Shown one piece after another: positions 19,324-28,342 of a DNA stretch of 64,000 nucleotides; position 1 is the first letter of the stretch; each line of letters begins with the position of its first letter. Source of the DNA: an uncultured Methanobrevibacter sp. (GTDB taxonomy: Archaea; Methanobacteriota; Methanobacteria; Methanobacteriales; Methanobacteriaceae); NCBI GenBank assembly GCA_900314635.1, contig OMVY01000004.1:190878-254877 (forward strand), in the 5' to 3' direction. Both the position numbers and the translations under genes were made by a program. The notes beneath the pieces were generated by a model that was not told the origin of the DNA, searched no databases, and worked only from the letters and a program-made list of their open reading frames with translations.

Positions 19324-19663
19324 TCTTTTATTTTTTTAATTTTGTTAATATTTTTTCTTATTTTTAATTAATTGATCTAATATCCGTTTGGGATATTTAT
19401 ATGGTTTCAAATACTCTAAAATAGTTTTTGGAATGTTTTTTAATCTAAATTTTTTTAATCCAATTAAAAAAATATCTTTTAATTATTTTCAAAAACTACT
19501 TTCATGATGTGTTAAGATTTATTTTTAAGTGGTTTTTAATTCTGGTGTAGTTTAAAATGGTGGTTATTAATGGGGGGTTATGAATAAGGTGCTTTTTTAA
19601 ATAGAAAAAAATTAAGATTGTATGAGGGGAATAATTTGGGAAATCTATCAATAGAAGATTAAT
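19324..19663. other. intergenic region between convergent genes
   Basis: About 340 AT-rich bases between the 3' ends of cofH and the DUF447 gene. I see no ORF with a ribosome site, no repeat and no clear structure. Confidence 0.5.
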
Positions 19664-20302
19664 TTAAAATTCAATTCCCTTTTCAATCATTTTATCTTTC
19701 AACAAGCTCATGGATTCCTTGATATCCTCGGATCCCACTCTTTCTATAAGGCTTTCATTTTCCAGGAACCTGTCAACATATTTGTCCTTCGCTTCATCAT
19801 CTATCAAATCAAGTCTGGAATAATTGACAAGACATTCCAGGAATGCAAAAAGGCCTCTGTTGATTGCTTTTGCTCCCTGCCTGTTTACAACTATCTTCAA
19901 TACCTCTGCTTTGATGATAAATGCTTTTCCTTCAGTGCTTATCTGGTCATTTTCCAATGTCTGCTCCTCAATTGATGTGACAAGTGCGATTCCATATGCA
20001 TCAGTATTTTTAAGAAAAACTATGTCGTCGTCTTTTTTAAACTGGCTCTCATCGTAAGTTTTAAAGAGAGTTTGCGCATAGAGCATTGGATTGTCAGTTA
20101 TGTTTATGCAGAAAACCTTTGTCTCTTTTATGTTTTCAAGTGTTGTGCTTCCTTCGAATATGCGTGCTGCAATTTCCTCATCTCCAATGCATTTGACTCC
20201 TATTGGAGCGGCATCCATTTCTTCATTCTGATTCATGGTGGTGAAGATTGACTCATATCTTCCACCTTCTTTCATTCCTATGCTTTCAAGGCTAAATCCC
20301 AT
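19664..20302 (-). CDS. DUF447 family protein (flavin-binding split-barrel type)
   Basis: A 212-residue protein matching the DUF447 pattern: RYESIFTTMN, DAAPIGVKC, ARIFEGSTTLENI and CINITDNPMLYAQTLF. The family has an FMN-binding split-barrel fold and is found mainly in methanogens and in methylotrophs that use tetrahydromethanopterin, so a role around that pterin or a flavin is suspected but unproven. AAGGAGAT lies 7 bases before ATG 20302, and TTTAAATATATC about 40 bases upstream is a probable TATA box. Confidence 0.82.
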   Translation of the reverse strand: MGFSLESIGMKEGGRYESIFTTMNQNEEMDAAPIGVKCIGDEEIAARIFEGSTTLENIKETKVFCINITDNPMLYAQTLFKTYDESQFKKDDDIVFLKNTDAYGIALVTSIEEQTLENDQISTEGKAFIIKAEVLKIVVNRQGAKAINRGLFAFLECLVNYSRLDLIDDEAKDKYVDRFLENESLIERVGSEDIKESMSLLKDKMIEKGIEF

Positions 20303-20654
20303 TTTTGCATCTCCTTCATCGTTATGTAAATTATGTCATTCGATATATTTAAAATTTTTTTCATAACAGACTTGGTTGTGCTGATTAAATAAAAAAAGAT
20401 TTGAGAATTGCTAATTCGTTTAAGTAAAATAAAATATTGCTTGATAAAATACATGCTTGTAAAATTTACTTCAATATTTTTTATTCTGATTTCAATTAAA
20501 TGAATCTTAAAGTGATTTCAGTTATTATGGCAATAATTCATCCACATAAGTGAATTAAACCATGAATTAAGAATGAGTTGTAAAAAACTGCAGAAAATGG
20601 AAATTTCTCGAAATGATATTTTTTATAAAAAAGAGAATAGTGGAAATAATTCCA
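20303..20654. other. intergenic region
   Basis: About 350 bases. The left end carries the promoter of the DUF447 gene (TATA-like run on the minus strand near 20342-20352). The rest has no ORF with a ribosome site and no repeat. Confidence 0.5.
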
Positions 20655-21065
20655 TTAGATCTCTTTAAGTTTGGTCATGAATTTGTCTTCCCTTTCATAT
20701 CCTTGAATTCTATCTATTTCATTTCCCTCATAGTCAAGGAATACTTCTGTTGGAGTTCCAAGAATCTTGTATTCATCTGCTAATTTATAATTCTCGTTCA
20801 TGTCCACAAATGTGACTATGAAACGCTTGTTCAATTCTTTTTGAACTTCTGGGTTTGACAGGACTTTGTCCACCAGTAATTCGCACCATTCACAGTCTTC
20901 CTGCTGGAAAACTACAAGTATTGGCTTCTTTTTGGATTTTGCAAGAGATAATGCGTGGTCTAAGTCCGGACTTGTTTTCAATCCGTCTATCTTTATTTCT
21001 TCACTATCGCCGGCTACTAAAAGTGAGCTTGATATCAATGGTAGGATATGTGTAATTGTTCTCAT
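20655..21065 (-). CDS. thioredoxin-like protein with CEWC active site
   Basis: A 136-residue thioredoxin-fold protein. PILVVFQQEDCEWCELLVDKVLSN contains the redox motif C-E-W-C, and GTPTEVFLD carries the cis-proline expected opposite it. This matches the thioredoxin_7/SoxW-like group rather than classical thioredoxin (WCGPC). The first 19 residues are hydrophobic (ITHILPLISSSLLVAG) and could be a signal peptide or membrane anchor. The ribosome site AAGTG is 7 bases before the ATG. It probably reduces or keeps thiols in a surface or membrane context. Alone in its transcription unit. Confidence 0.78.
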   Translation of the reverse strand: MRTITHILPLISSSLLVAGDSEEIKIDGLKTSPDLDHALSLAKSKKKPILVVFQQEDCEWCELLVDKVLSNPEVQKELNKRFIVTFVDMNENYKLADEYKILGTPTEVFLDYEGNEIDRIQGYEREDKFMTKLKEI

Positions 21066-21371
21066 ATAAACACTTCTTAAGATTTTTTCAGTTGATTTGA
21101 TTTTTTAAATTAAGTCAATCATCTAATTAGCTAGATATCTATTTATTTTAACAAATTAATAAGAATATCGATATGTTGGTTGAATAATTAAAAAAAGTAG
21201 TGGATTAAAGTTTGAGTCTCTTAATAGTTGTTAATAATTATAAAAAAAGAATTAAATATTTTGCCTAAAAGAAAAAAGAAAAATAATTAAATATTATTTT
21301 CATAAAAAAGGCATATGTCCCACCCGCCTGACCCAAAATAAGCATTTTTTATGATGTTTTTTTTAATTAAA
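21066..21371. other. intergenic region with a GC-rich island
   Basis: About 300 bases between the promoter side of the thioredoxin-like gene and the 3' end of the PPDK-like gene. It is AT-rich apart from the island at 21300-21352, listed separately. Confidence 0.5.
21300..21352 (-). other. GC-rich 3' element with G-runs and flanking inverted repeat
   Basis: Read on the minus strand, 20 bases after the stop of the PPDK-like gene, CATAAAAAATGC and GCCTTTTTTATG form a 12-base inverted repeat with one mismatch. The loop between them contains GGG-TCA-GG-C-GGG-T-GGG, four close G-runs in an otherwise A/T-rich spacer. This could be a two-layer G-quadruplex or a stem-loop in the 3' UTR. The T-run in the right arm could act as a terminator. 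Confidence 0.45.
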
Positions 21372-24017
21372 TCATTTGAATATGCACATTGTCTCATCCT
21401 TGTTCATGTCATGGTAAAGCTCAGCCTTGTCCTCACCAAACTCCACTACCTGAACCATGCTGTATTCCTCTTCGCTCAGATTTGGATTAATGCGTTTTAA
21501 TATGTTAGGATGTTCATAAAGCATCTCCTTGTTGAATTCCAGCCTTTTCTCGTTTTCAAATATGGCTCCGTAGTATATCTCCGCTTCAACAAGGTCTTGG
21601 AACATGTGGCTTCCGAAAGAGAGTTCCGGCATATATCCCACTTCGCTGTATGACTCTTCGAGAATCGCATTGAAATGGCTTATATCTGCAAATACAACCG
21701 GAATTCCAAGTTCAGGAGATGATGTGCCTATTCTTCCGGGAACCATCAGGATCGCTGTCTTGTCATTGTTCTTGCAGTAGGCGTTGACATCGCTTATGAC
21801 CCTTGCAATCATGCTTTTCTGGGCATACGGATATTCATAATACTTGTGAGGGTCCACATAGCAGATGACATCTATCTCGTTCTTTCGTGATATTCCCATG
21901 GAAGCCTGCTTGATATGGAAGAAGACATTTTCATCTTCAGGAATTTCAATCGCCTCATTGCTTGTTGAAACTTGAAGCGGACGGCATTGCAGGAGGTTTA
22001 TGTTGAATGAATCGTTTGCAGCAACATTAACGGTATACTCTATATCCACAGGATAGTCGTAAGCGTTATCCAATGTATTTAAAATATTATTCATGACTCC
22101 TATGAATTCATCGTTGTCAACAAGCCCCTGGCAATTGACAAATGCTATCTCGCGGCGCTGTCCCCGTTCTCTAAACATTCTCTCAGCATTATAGTCATGT
22201 TCGATTAAAGCTTTTTTTGCATAGCCTGGAATCAACTCAAGTCCTTCATCAACTGGAATGTCATGAAGGCTCTTTTCTTCCAAGTCGATTACATCCAGAT
22301 ATCTCTGTGAATATTTGTGTCTTTCGGCAATATCCTTCATCATGGTTAATTTAGGCTTGTCTAGATTGATTATTCTTGGATAGTCTGTTTTTGTCCGGTC
22401 TACAGCCTTGGTACCAAGACCCATCACAAGACGCAGCATTCCCTTGCTGTTGTCCATATCAGGCAGCGGAGAATAAGGACTGTATGAAAATCCAACACCT
22501 GCGGCTGTAGGGAAGAGATAGTTTCCACAGTATGAACCTGAAACCCTTTGAACCAGAAGAGCCATCTGCTCGTCGGTATCATCAAGATTGTTTATTTTCC
22601 GGTATTCCAATGCGGAAATATTCATAGTGCTTGAATATACTACTTTAACAGCTTCTTCAAAGGCTTCCAGACGCTCTTCCAGAGTGCCTCTGTTTGCGCA
22701 GAATACTGATTCGTATTTTCCAGCAAAAGCATTGCCGAAGCTGTCTTCCAAGAGACTGCTTGAACGGATGATGATAGGGTTCTGCCCGAAGTAGTCCAGT
22801 ATGTTTATGAACTGCTTCTTGATTTCTTCGGAGAAGGTTCCGTTCTTAAGGCCTTCCTCCAGTTCCTTGCCGTATTTATAGTATCCTTCAGGGGTTCTCT
22901 GCTGAACCCTTAAATCCCACAGGTCATTTGAAACGATGTATGTATAGAACAGGTCTGATCCGATATAGAATGAATCGTCAGGTTCGAAAAAGTCATAGTA
23001 AATGTCCGGGCGTTCTCTTTCGATAATTTTTCTTGCAAGCAGCATTCCACAGGTCTTTCCTCCAACCAGACCGCTTCCCACTCTGCGATCGTAGATTGTT
23101 ATGTAATCCTCGAAATTGAAGTACTGCTTGATTTTGGAAAGCATCTTTTCGTCTTTTGTCATCATCAGCTCGCAGATTCTCTCGCAGTCATCATCTATGT
23201 TTCTGCCTTCAGCATATTTCATTCTGACTTTGAGCATGTAGCGCTCCCAGCTGTCCAGTATCTGTCCGTTTTGATGCTTGTCTGAATCGTTAACTGTTTT
23301 ATAGAACCTGCTGACCTCGCTTCCTTCCTGAAGGACCTTGATTGAACCTGTTTGAGGGTTGAATCTATGTCCCAGGAACATGGTGTGGGAGTACCTGTTC
23401 CAAACCTTAAGAGGGGAGATATAGAATTCCACATCCGAACTTGAATAAACATTCAAAAACAATTGGGTGGTTTCGCGGATTTTTGCTATTGCATCGAATG
23501 AGTGCCTTCCCCTTATGATAGGGAAATATGCAACTGTGTCAAGCTGGAAGAGGAAGGGGCATGTTACTCGGAAGAAATTTCCCATCATCAAATCTGTCGA
23601 CCAGACTGCTTGAAGGTCGCTTAAACAGTCAAATACATAAAATGCATCATAACCTTCCTTTTCTATGATTCTATGAACTTCCAATGTAAATGTTTCAAAT
23701 TGATTGTATGGGTTTACCTTGTAGATCTTGATCCCATCCCTTTCAATCATGCAGAATTCCTTGTCAGGATTGTCTTTTTCCGCTTCAAGCAGATCGAAAT
23801 CCTCTTCAGACATTTCTATCAATGGATCATGGTTGGCGAATCTTATGTATATCAGGTTTCTATTGTCTGCTTTTGCTTGTCTTACATAAGGTTTTACAAA
23901 ATATGAGAATTCGCTTAGATTTGTAACATTCCAAACCACATTGTCCCCTAGGCGGATGTTGTCTAAAATGTTGTCAAGCCCTGGAATTCCTGATTTAACT
24001 CTATCAAAAGCTGCCAT
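21372..24017 (-). CDS. PEP synthase/PPDK N-domain protein with degenerate RecA-like N-terminus
   Basis: An 881-residue protein. Residues 1-230 look like a KaiC/RecA-type domain (FDRVKSGIPGLDNILDNIRLGDNVVWNV) but without a Walker A lysine motif. From about residue 310 it is the ATP-grasp N-domain of PEP synthase/pyruvate phosphate dikinase: GSGLVGGKTCGMLLARK, then near residue 415-440 RSSSLLEDSFGNAFAGKYESVF, and later NLLQCRPLQ. The phosphohistidine swivel domain and the PEP/pyruvate barrel are absent, so it cannot catalyse the full PpsA reaction; it may be an ATP-dependent phosphotransfer or sensory protein. The family occurs in several anaerobes. Single gene; start ATG 24017 has GGAGAAA upstream. 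Confidence 0.8.
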   Translation of the reverse strand: MAAFDRVKSGIPGLDNILDNIRLGDNVVWNVTNLSEFSYFVKPYVRQAKADNRNLIYIRFANHDPLIEMSEEDFDLLEAEKDNPDKEFCMIERDGIKIYKVNPYNQFETFTLEVHRIIEKEGYDAFYVFDCLSDLQAVWSTDLMMGNFFRVTCPFLFQLDTVAYFPIIRGRHSFDAIAKIRETTQLFLNVYSSSDVEFYISPLKVWNRYSHTMFLGHRFNPQTGSIKVLQEGSEVSRFYKTVNDSDKHQNGQILDSWERYMLKVRMKYAEGRNIDDDCERICELMMTKDEKMLSKIKQYFNFEDYITIYDRRVGSGLVGGKTCGMLLARKIIERERPDIYYDFFEPDDSFYIGSDLFYTYIVSNDLWDLRVQQRTPEGYYKYGKELEEGLKNGTFSEEIKKQFINILDYFGQNPIIIRSSSLLEDSFGNAFAGKYESVFCANRGTLEERLEAFEEAVKVVYSSTMNISALEYRKINNLDDTDEQMALLVQRVSGSYCGNYLFPTAAGVGFSYSPYSPLPDMDNSKGMLRLVMGLGTKAVDRTKTDYPRIINLDKPKLTMMKDIAERHKYSQRYLDVIDLEEKSLHDIPVDEGLELIPGYAKKALIEHDYNAERMFRERGQRREIAFVNCQGLVDNDEFIGVMNNILNTLDNAYDYPVDIEYTVNVAANDSFNINLLQCRPLQVSTSNEAIEIPEDENVFFHIKQASMGISRKNEIDVICYVDPHKYYEYPYAQKSMIARVISDVNAYCKNNDKTAILMVPGRIGTSSPELGIPVVFADISHFNAILEESYSEVGYMPELSFGSHMFQDLVEAEIYYGAIFENEKRLEFNKEMLYEHPNILKRINPNLSEEEYSMVQVVEFGEDKAELYHDMNKDETMCIFK

Positions 24018-24171
24018 AATGAATTTCTCCTTTTATATTTTTCCTTTTTAATTAGGATTCACATTTTTTAAATTTTACTTCTTGCAAATCATTTTCATTT
24101 TTAACTAGGATTTAGAAATCATCTAATTAAATTATTTGAAATCATCTTTTAGCTTGTTTTGAATACGCTGT

Positions 24172-25650
24172 TTACCTTACTATAGGCACTCCTGTTAACT
24201 GTGAAGCTTCCATGGTCAATGCAACGAGATCCTGGCGTTCAAGTTTTTGAATGTCTGTATTTCCCGCCTGCTGGGTAAGTGATTTCACTTCCTGAGTCAT
24301 GGCTTCTATGTAATTTGCAACCTGTTCTCCTTTTCTGATAGGATCCAGCCTTCTTCTAAGCACTCTCTCCTGTGTTGCTATTCCTTTAGGGCAAGTGCCT
24401 TCTGAACATGTCTGGCAGACTTTGCATCCTATTGAAATCAAGGCTGATGTGGCAACATATACAGCATCCGCACCTAAAGCTATTGCCTTTGCAACATCTG
24501 CTCCAGACCTTATTCCTCCTGCAGCAACAAGGCTCACTTCACTTCTAAGGTTTATGTCCTTTAAGGCATCGTCAGCCTTTACAATGGCTTCGATGGTTGG
24601 AATTCCTGCATGTTCGGTTACCACTTCAGGTCCTGCGCCTGTTCCTCCCTGCATTCCATCAACTACGATTATGTCTGCTCCTGCTTTTGCAGCGATTTTG
24701 ACATCCTGTTCCACTCTTCCTGATGCGAATTTTACAATAATTGGAACTTTCCAGTCTGTAATCTCCCTCAGCTGGCCGATTTTCATTCCCAGATCTTCAG
24801 GTCCTACAATATCCATATGACGGGCAGGACTCAATGCAGAAGTTCCTTCAGGTATGTTTCTAACTCTAGCTACTTCCGCAGTAACCTTGTGGGAAAGAAG
24901 ATGTCCTCCCATTCCTGATTTTGCACCTTGTCCTATTTTTATTTCAACAGCTTCAGCATTGTTCAGATAGCTGGCTGAAACTCCAAAACGGCCTGATGCA
25001 TACTGAGCTATCAATTTATCTGCATAATGCCTCTCTTCTGGAAGCATTCCCCCTTCTCCGGTATTTGTTATAGTCCCCACTTTGCTGCTTCCAATTGCCA
25101 GAGCTATCTTTGCCTCCTTGCTTATTGCACCAAATGACATTGCGCCGATCATTATAGGGGTTTCTATTTCAATTGGATTTTCAGCAAAGCGATCTCCAAG
25201 GACTACTGAAGTCTTGCATGGCTCTCTGTAAGAATCAATAGGAGGTCTTGACACCTGTGCAGGCAGTATGCTCAAGTCATCGAATGTTGGAATAGGCCTT
25301 GTCATTCCACATCCCCTGACCTTGTATGAGCCGGTCTTGCTTTTGCGCTTGATTTCAAGCATTGTGGCATTTGACCAGACTCCCCTTCCCTCATCTGCAA
25401 GAGGCCTGACATATATTGCATGAGTAGGGCACATCTCCTCGCATATCTTGCACCCTACGCAGTTTTCCTGATGTATTGGCTGAGGCTCGTCATTGATTAC
25501 CTCATATACATCATGAGGACAGTTTGAATAGCAGCTGTAGCAGTTCTTGCATGCTGATTTCTTAGGATTGTCACATAAGTACCAGCAGCAGCCTGGCCTG
25601 TCATTGCTCTGCTTGCATATTTCTGATCTTCTCTCGACAGTGAATGTCAT
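24172..25650 (-). CDS. glutamate synthase, FMN/Fe-S domain subunit (archaeal split type)
   Basis: A 492-residue protein equivalent to the central synthase domain of bacterial GltB. Two [4Fe-4S] motifs lie near the N-terminus (CKNCYSCYSNCP and CVGCKICEEMCP). The FMN barrel follows, with IGAMSFGAISKEAK, GEGGMLPEE, GQGAKSGMGGHL and DGMQGGTGAGP. The 3Fe-4S-type cysteines are in CKVCQTCSEGTCPKGIATQ. It makes glutamate from 2-oxoglutarate and channelled ammonia; the ferredoxin domain supplies electrons. GGAGGTGG precedes ATG 25650, which directly abuts the stop of the FrhB-like gene, so the two are co-translated. It is the last gene of the leftward operon. Confidence 0.93.
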   Translation of the reverse strand: MTFTVERRSEICKQSNDRPGCCWYLCDNPKKSACKNCYSCYSNCPHDVYEVINDEPQPIHQENCVGCKICEEMCPTHAIYVRPLADEGRGVWSNATMLEIKRKSKTGSYKVRGCGMTRPIPTFDDLSILPAQVSRPPIDSYREPCKTSVVLGDRFAENPIEIETPIMIGAMSFGAISKEAKIALAIGSSKVGTITNTGEGGMLPEERHYADKLIAQYASGRFGVSASYLNNAEAVEIKIGQGAKSGMGGHLLSHKVTAEVARVRNIPEGTSALSPARHMDIVGPEDLGMKIGQLREITDWKVPIIVKFASGRVEQDVKIAAKAGADIIVVDGMQGGTGAGPEVVTEHAGIPTIEAIVKADDALKDINLRSEVSLVAAGGIRSGADVAKAIALGADAVYVATSALISIGCKVCQTCSEGTCPKGIATQERVLRRRLDPIRKGEQVANYIEAMTQEVKSLTQQAGNTDIQKLERQDLVALTMEASQLTGVPIVR

Positions 25651-26721
25651 TTAATCCACCTCCTCGATATTCTTCAGCGGCTTGAATACCGGACAGACAG
25701 AATATTTTGTTCCTCCGGATTTGACGACCTCATCGATGTCGCTAGTTATCTTTGCATAAGGCTTCCAAGCCAGATGGTCCTCCTTGTCGACAATGAGGGC
25801 TTCTGTTGCTATGCCTTCGCTTAACAAATAATCCAGAATAGTTGTGACGATGGATCCATCCTGTCCCTGGGTATGTCTTACTGATTTTGCTGTAAATATT
25901 TTCCTGTAGTCTCCAATAGCTTTGCTGTTGTCGTTTCTCAAGTTTTCAGGTATGAATGTTCTTGGACAGACGCTGAAGCATGCATGGCAGTCTTCAACAC
26001 ATTTTCCCTTCATCCGAGGCTTTGTATCGTCAATTATTATGAGATTTTCAGGGCATGCATATTCGCAGGCTCCGCAGAGCACGCATGCGCCGATATCTAT
26101 GACATTTGATTTCAAATCCATAAAATCTGACTCGGAGATTTCTTTCATGATTGAATCATCAGACTTTTGCCTTTGATAGAGAACAGGCCTTGCGAAAAAC
26201 TCCCTTTCCTCTATGTTTTCTAGATTCCTTTCGATTTTGCTGGAAGCAATCCTCTCAAGCAAGTCAAATTGAGCATCAGAAAAGTCCTTGACTTCAATGA
26301 ATCCGTTTTTGACAGCTCCTTCAACTATATTTTCACCTTTTTCAGTTCTGATTATAAGTGTTGACCATCCATCTTCAGATCCAATAGATCCTATTGAAAT
26401 GTCTGATGTTTCTGATGTCAGCTCAACACATATGTCGCAGTTTTTTCTGATTATTCTTCTAGCTACTGAGAGAGGTATTCTCACTTCATCCTTGTTTTTA
26501 AGAAGCAAAAACACGAATCCCTTTTCTATCTGGAATTTTTCAATATCCTCCATTTTCAAATCATATTCCTTCAAGAGGTTTATAAAGTACTTGTATGAAA
26601 AATTCTCCATGCAGAACAAGCCCAGTTTTACTTCAATAGGGCTGTCTGTATAATGCTGCAGCTTGGATGCTGCCATGATTTCGCATGGTGTTCCGACCAT
26701 TGCTATTTTATGTTCGCTCAT
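25651..26721 (-). CDS. circularly permuted FrhB-like F420/ferredoxin oxidoreductase subunit
   Basis: A 356-residue protein in the glutamate synthase operon. Its first 190 residues match the C-terminal half of F420-hydrogenase beta subunits: KIAMVGTPCEIMAA, GLFCMENFSY, CDIC, DISIGSIGSEDGWSTLIIRT. Next come two ferredoxin motifs (CVLCGACEYACP and CHACFSVCP). The last 80 residues match the FrhB N-terminal half: QGQDGSIVTTILDYLLSEG, WKPYAKI, GGTKYSVCPVF. The order is therefore swapped relative to FrhB/FdhB. It probably passes electrons from F420H2, via FAD and Fe-S, to the synthase. I chose ATG 26721 (AGGGG upstream) over TTG 26727. It lies 10 bases from the upstream gene and 0 from the downstream one. 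Confidence 0.85.
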   Translation of the reverse strand: MSEHKIAMVGTPCEIMAASKLQHYTDSPIEVKLGLFCMENFSYKYFINLLKEYDLKMEDIEKFQIEKGFVFLLLKNKDEVRIPLSVARRIIRKNCDICVELTSETSDISIGSIGSEDGWSTLIIRTEKGENIVEGAVKNGFIEVKDFSDAQFDLLERIASSKIERNLENIEEREFFARPVLYQRQKSDDSIMKEISESDFMDLKSNVIDIGACVLCGACEYACPENLIIIDDTKPRMKGKCVEDCHACFSVCPRTFIPENLRNDNSKAIGDYRKIFTAKSVRHTQGQDGSIVTTILDYLLSEGIATEALIVDKEDHLAWKPYAKITSDIDEVVKSGGTKYSVCPVFKPLKNIEEVD

Positions 26722-26731
26722 TTTCAAGCCC

Positions 26732-27385
26732 CTATTGTATATTCACTATTTTTTTAAAATTTGCATAATCCTCATCGCTTAACTGGAAGCCGTATTTGCT
26801 CAATACCTCTTCAAGTTCTTTTTCCTCTTCAGGAGTGGTTTTTGCTATGGTTGCGTTTTTTCCAAGGCTTTTAACGCTTCCAAGAACATATATGGTTCCC
26901 CTCATGATGGACTCCCCTGCATCATCAGTTACATCGCCGAGTATGATCAGTCTTCCACCCATCATAAGCAGCCCTGTCATGTATCCGCTGTTTCCGCCTA
27001 TGATTACGGTTCCGCCTTTCATGATTTCTCCGGTTCTTGAACCTGTGCCTCCTTTCACTATCACGGTTCCGCCGTAGATTCCCTGGCCTGCGCCGTCTCC
27101 AGCTGTGCCTTCAATGATCAATTCCCCATTTGTCATATTGTCTCCAGCAAACCAGCCGGCATTTCCATTGATGTGTATTTTAGCTCCATTTACCATTGTT
27201 CCTACAAAATAGCCTGCAGAGCCGTTGATTTCTATTTCAACATCTTCAGATAATCCTGCACATATGTTGTGACGGGATTCCGGATTGTTGATGATGATTT
27301 TATCATGATTTGGAGCCTGTTCCTTTATGGTGCGGTTCAATTCCTTTTCACCCAGATCCTTTGCATTGATAATGTATTCGCTCAT
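26732..27385 (-). CDS. glutamate synthase GXGXG-domain subunit
   Basis: A 217-residue protein equal to the C-terminal structural domain of GltB. It is a right-handed beta-helix made of repeating G-x-x-G-x-x-x-x-G turns (for example NGNAGWFAGDNMTNGELIIEG, GTAGDGAGQGIYGGTVIVKGG). The domain bridges the amidotransferase and FMN domains in the fused bacterial enzyme; related domains occur in FwdC of formylmethanofuran dehydrogenase, but the neighbours here fix it as a glutamate synthase part. AAAGGAG lies before the ATG. Second gene of the operon, 39 bases after the amidotransferase. Confidence 0.93.
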   Translation of the reverse strand: MSEYIINAKDLGEKELNRTIKEQAPNHDKIIINNPESRHNICAGLSEDVEIEINGSAGYFVGTMVNGAKIHINGNAGWFAGDNMTNGELIIEGTAGDGAGQGIYGGTVIVKGGTGSRTGEIMKGGTVIIGGNSGYMTGLLMMGGRLIILGDVTDDAGESIMRGTIYVLGSVKSLGKNATIAKTTPEEEKELEEVLSKYGFQLSDEDYANFKKIVNIQ

Positions 27386-27424
27386 AGATAAAACTCCTTT
27401 TTAAAGTATTTCTTAAAAATCCTC

Positions 27425-28342
27425 CTAGATAGTGTAAGCTCTTGTTTCTCCTGGAGCTATCTGCTCTATCCTGTCGGAATCGGTTACATTATGCAATGCC
27501 ATCTCCTCTGAAGCTATTGCAAATATCTCATCTGTTTCCACCATCACGCCAGGTCTGAGTCCCAGCTTGTCCTTTGCAATTCCTATTCCATCAGGTGTTC
27601 CAACCAGAATTGAAAAAGGGCCGTCCAAGTCTATTACCGCCTGGTCGAGAGCTTCTTCAAGCTTATAACCTTGATCGAGCTTGTCTGCCATGTAGTGAAC
27701 AATGCACTCCGTGTCATTGAATGTTTCGAATTCATGTCCTTTTCTCTCCAGAGGGTCTCTTATTTTCCAGTAGTTTGTTATCTGTCCATTATGCACTACT
27801 GTAATGTCTGGTATGATGTAGCTTTGATATGGATGTGCATGGTATCGGTCGACTCCGCTTTCAGTTGCAAAACGGGTATGTCCTATTCCATGGGTTCCGA
27901 CACGGTTTTTCACATTGAATCTTTCTGCAATGTCTTTGACTTTTCCGATATCCTTTATCATTTCGAATGAATGTGACCCGTTTATCACTTGAATCCCTTT
28001 CAATTCATCCAATTCGCTAATCAGTGGTTTTAAAAGAGAGAACCTGTCCAATGAAATCTTGCATTTGTATACATCGCTGTCTCCTACTGATTCGATTAGC
28101 TCCTCTTCGAATATAGGGCTTATCTGATTCAAATAGGATTTTAAATTGTCGAGTGTGCCTCGTCTTCTATTCACTTCGATGTTTAACTGATAGAAGTTTT
28201 CAGGAAAATTAAGTCCGCCGTAGATGGCATATCCTGCTGAATCAGGTCCCCTGTGCTGTAGTGACTCGAGCATTGAAGTCAATGCCTCTCCGACCTGGTG
28301 GGGTTTTCTGTCCTTGTATATCACACCTGCTATTCCACACAT
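27425..28342 (-). CDS. glutamate synthase class II glutamine amidotransferase subunit
   Basis: A 305-residue Ntn-type amidotransferase. The protein starts MCGIAGV, so Cys2 is the catalytic nucleophile after Met removal. LQHRGPDSAGYAIYGG, GIGHTRFAT and HNGQITN are the standard glutamine-binding motifs. It releases ammonia from glutamine for the FMN subunit. The length is below the GltB amidotransferase domain (about 400), as in archaeal split enzymes. A perfect TTGGAGGTAAGAAAATG context gives the start, and a TATA-like CTTAAAATATG sits about 30-40 bases upstream. First gene of the four-gene operon. Confidence 0.93.
   Translation of the reverse strand: MCGIAGVIYKDRKPHQVGEALTSMLESLQHRGPDSAGYAIYGGLNFPENFYQLNIEVNRRRGTLDNLKSYLNQISPIFEEELIESVGDSDVYKCKISLDRFSLLKPLISELDELKGIQVINGSHSFEMIKDIGKVKDIAERFNVKNRVGTHGIGHTRFATESGVDRYHAHPYQSYIIPDITVVHNGQITNYWKIRDPLERKGHEFETFNDTECIVHYMADKLDQGYKLEEALDQAVIDLDGPFSILVGTPDGIGIAKDKLGLRPGVMVETDEIFAIASEEMALHNVTDSDRIEQIAPGETRAYTI

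Noticed and set aside
20572-20664. 31-residue ORF beginning MSCKKLQKME
   Set aside because: No ribosome site, and it runs into the 3' end of the convergent thioredoxin-like gene.
24395-24820. 141-residue ORF opposite the glutamate synthase FMN subunit
   Set aside because: Shadow of a strongly conserved gene; no ribosome site and no recognisable domain.
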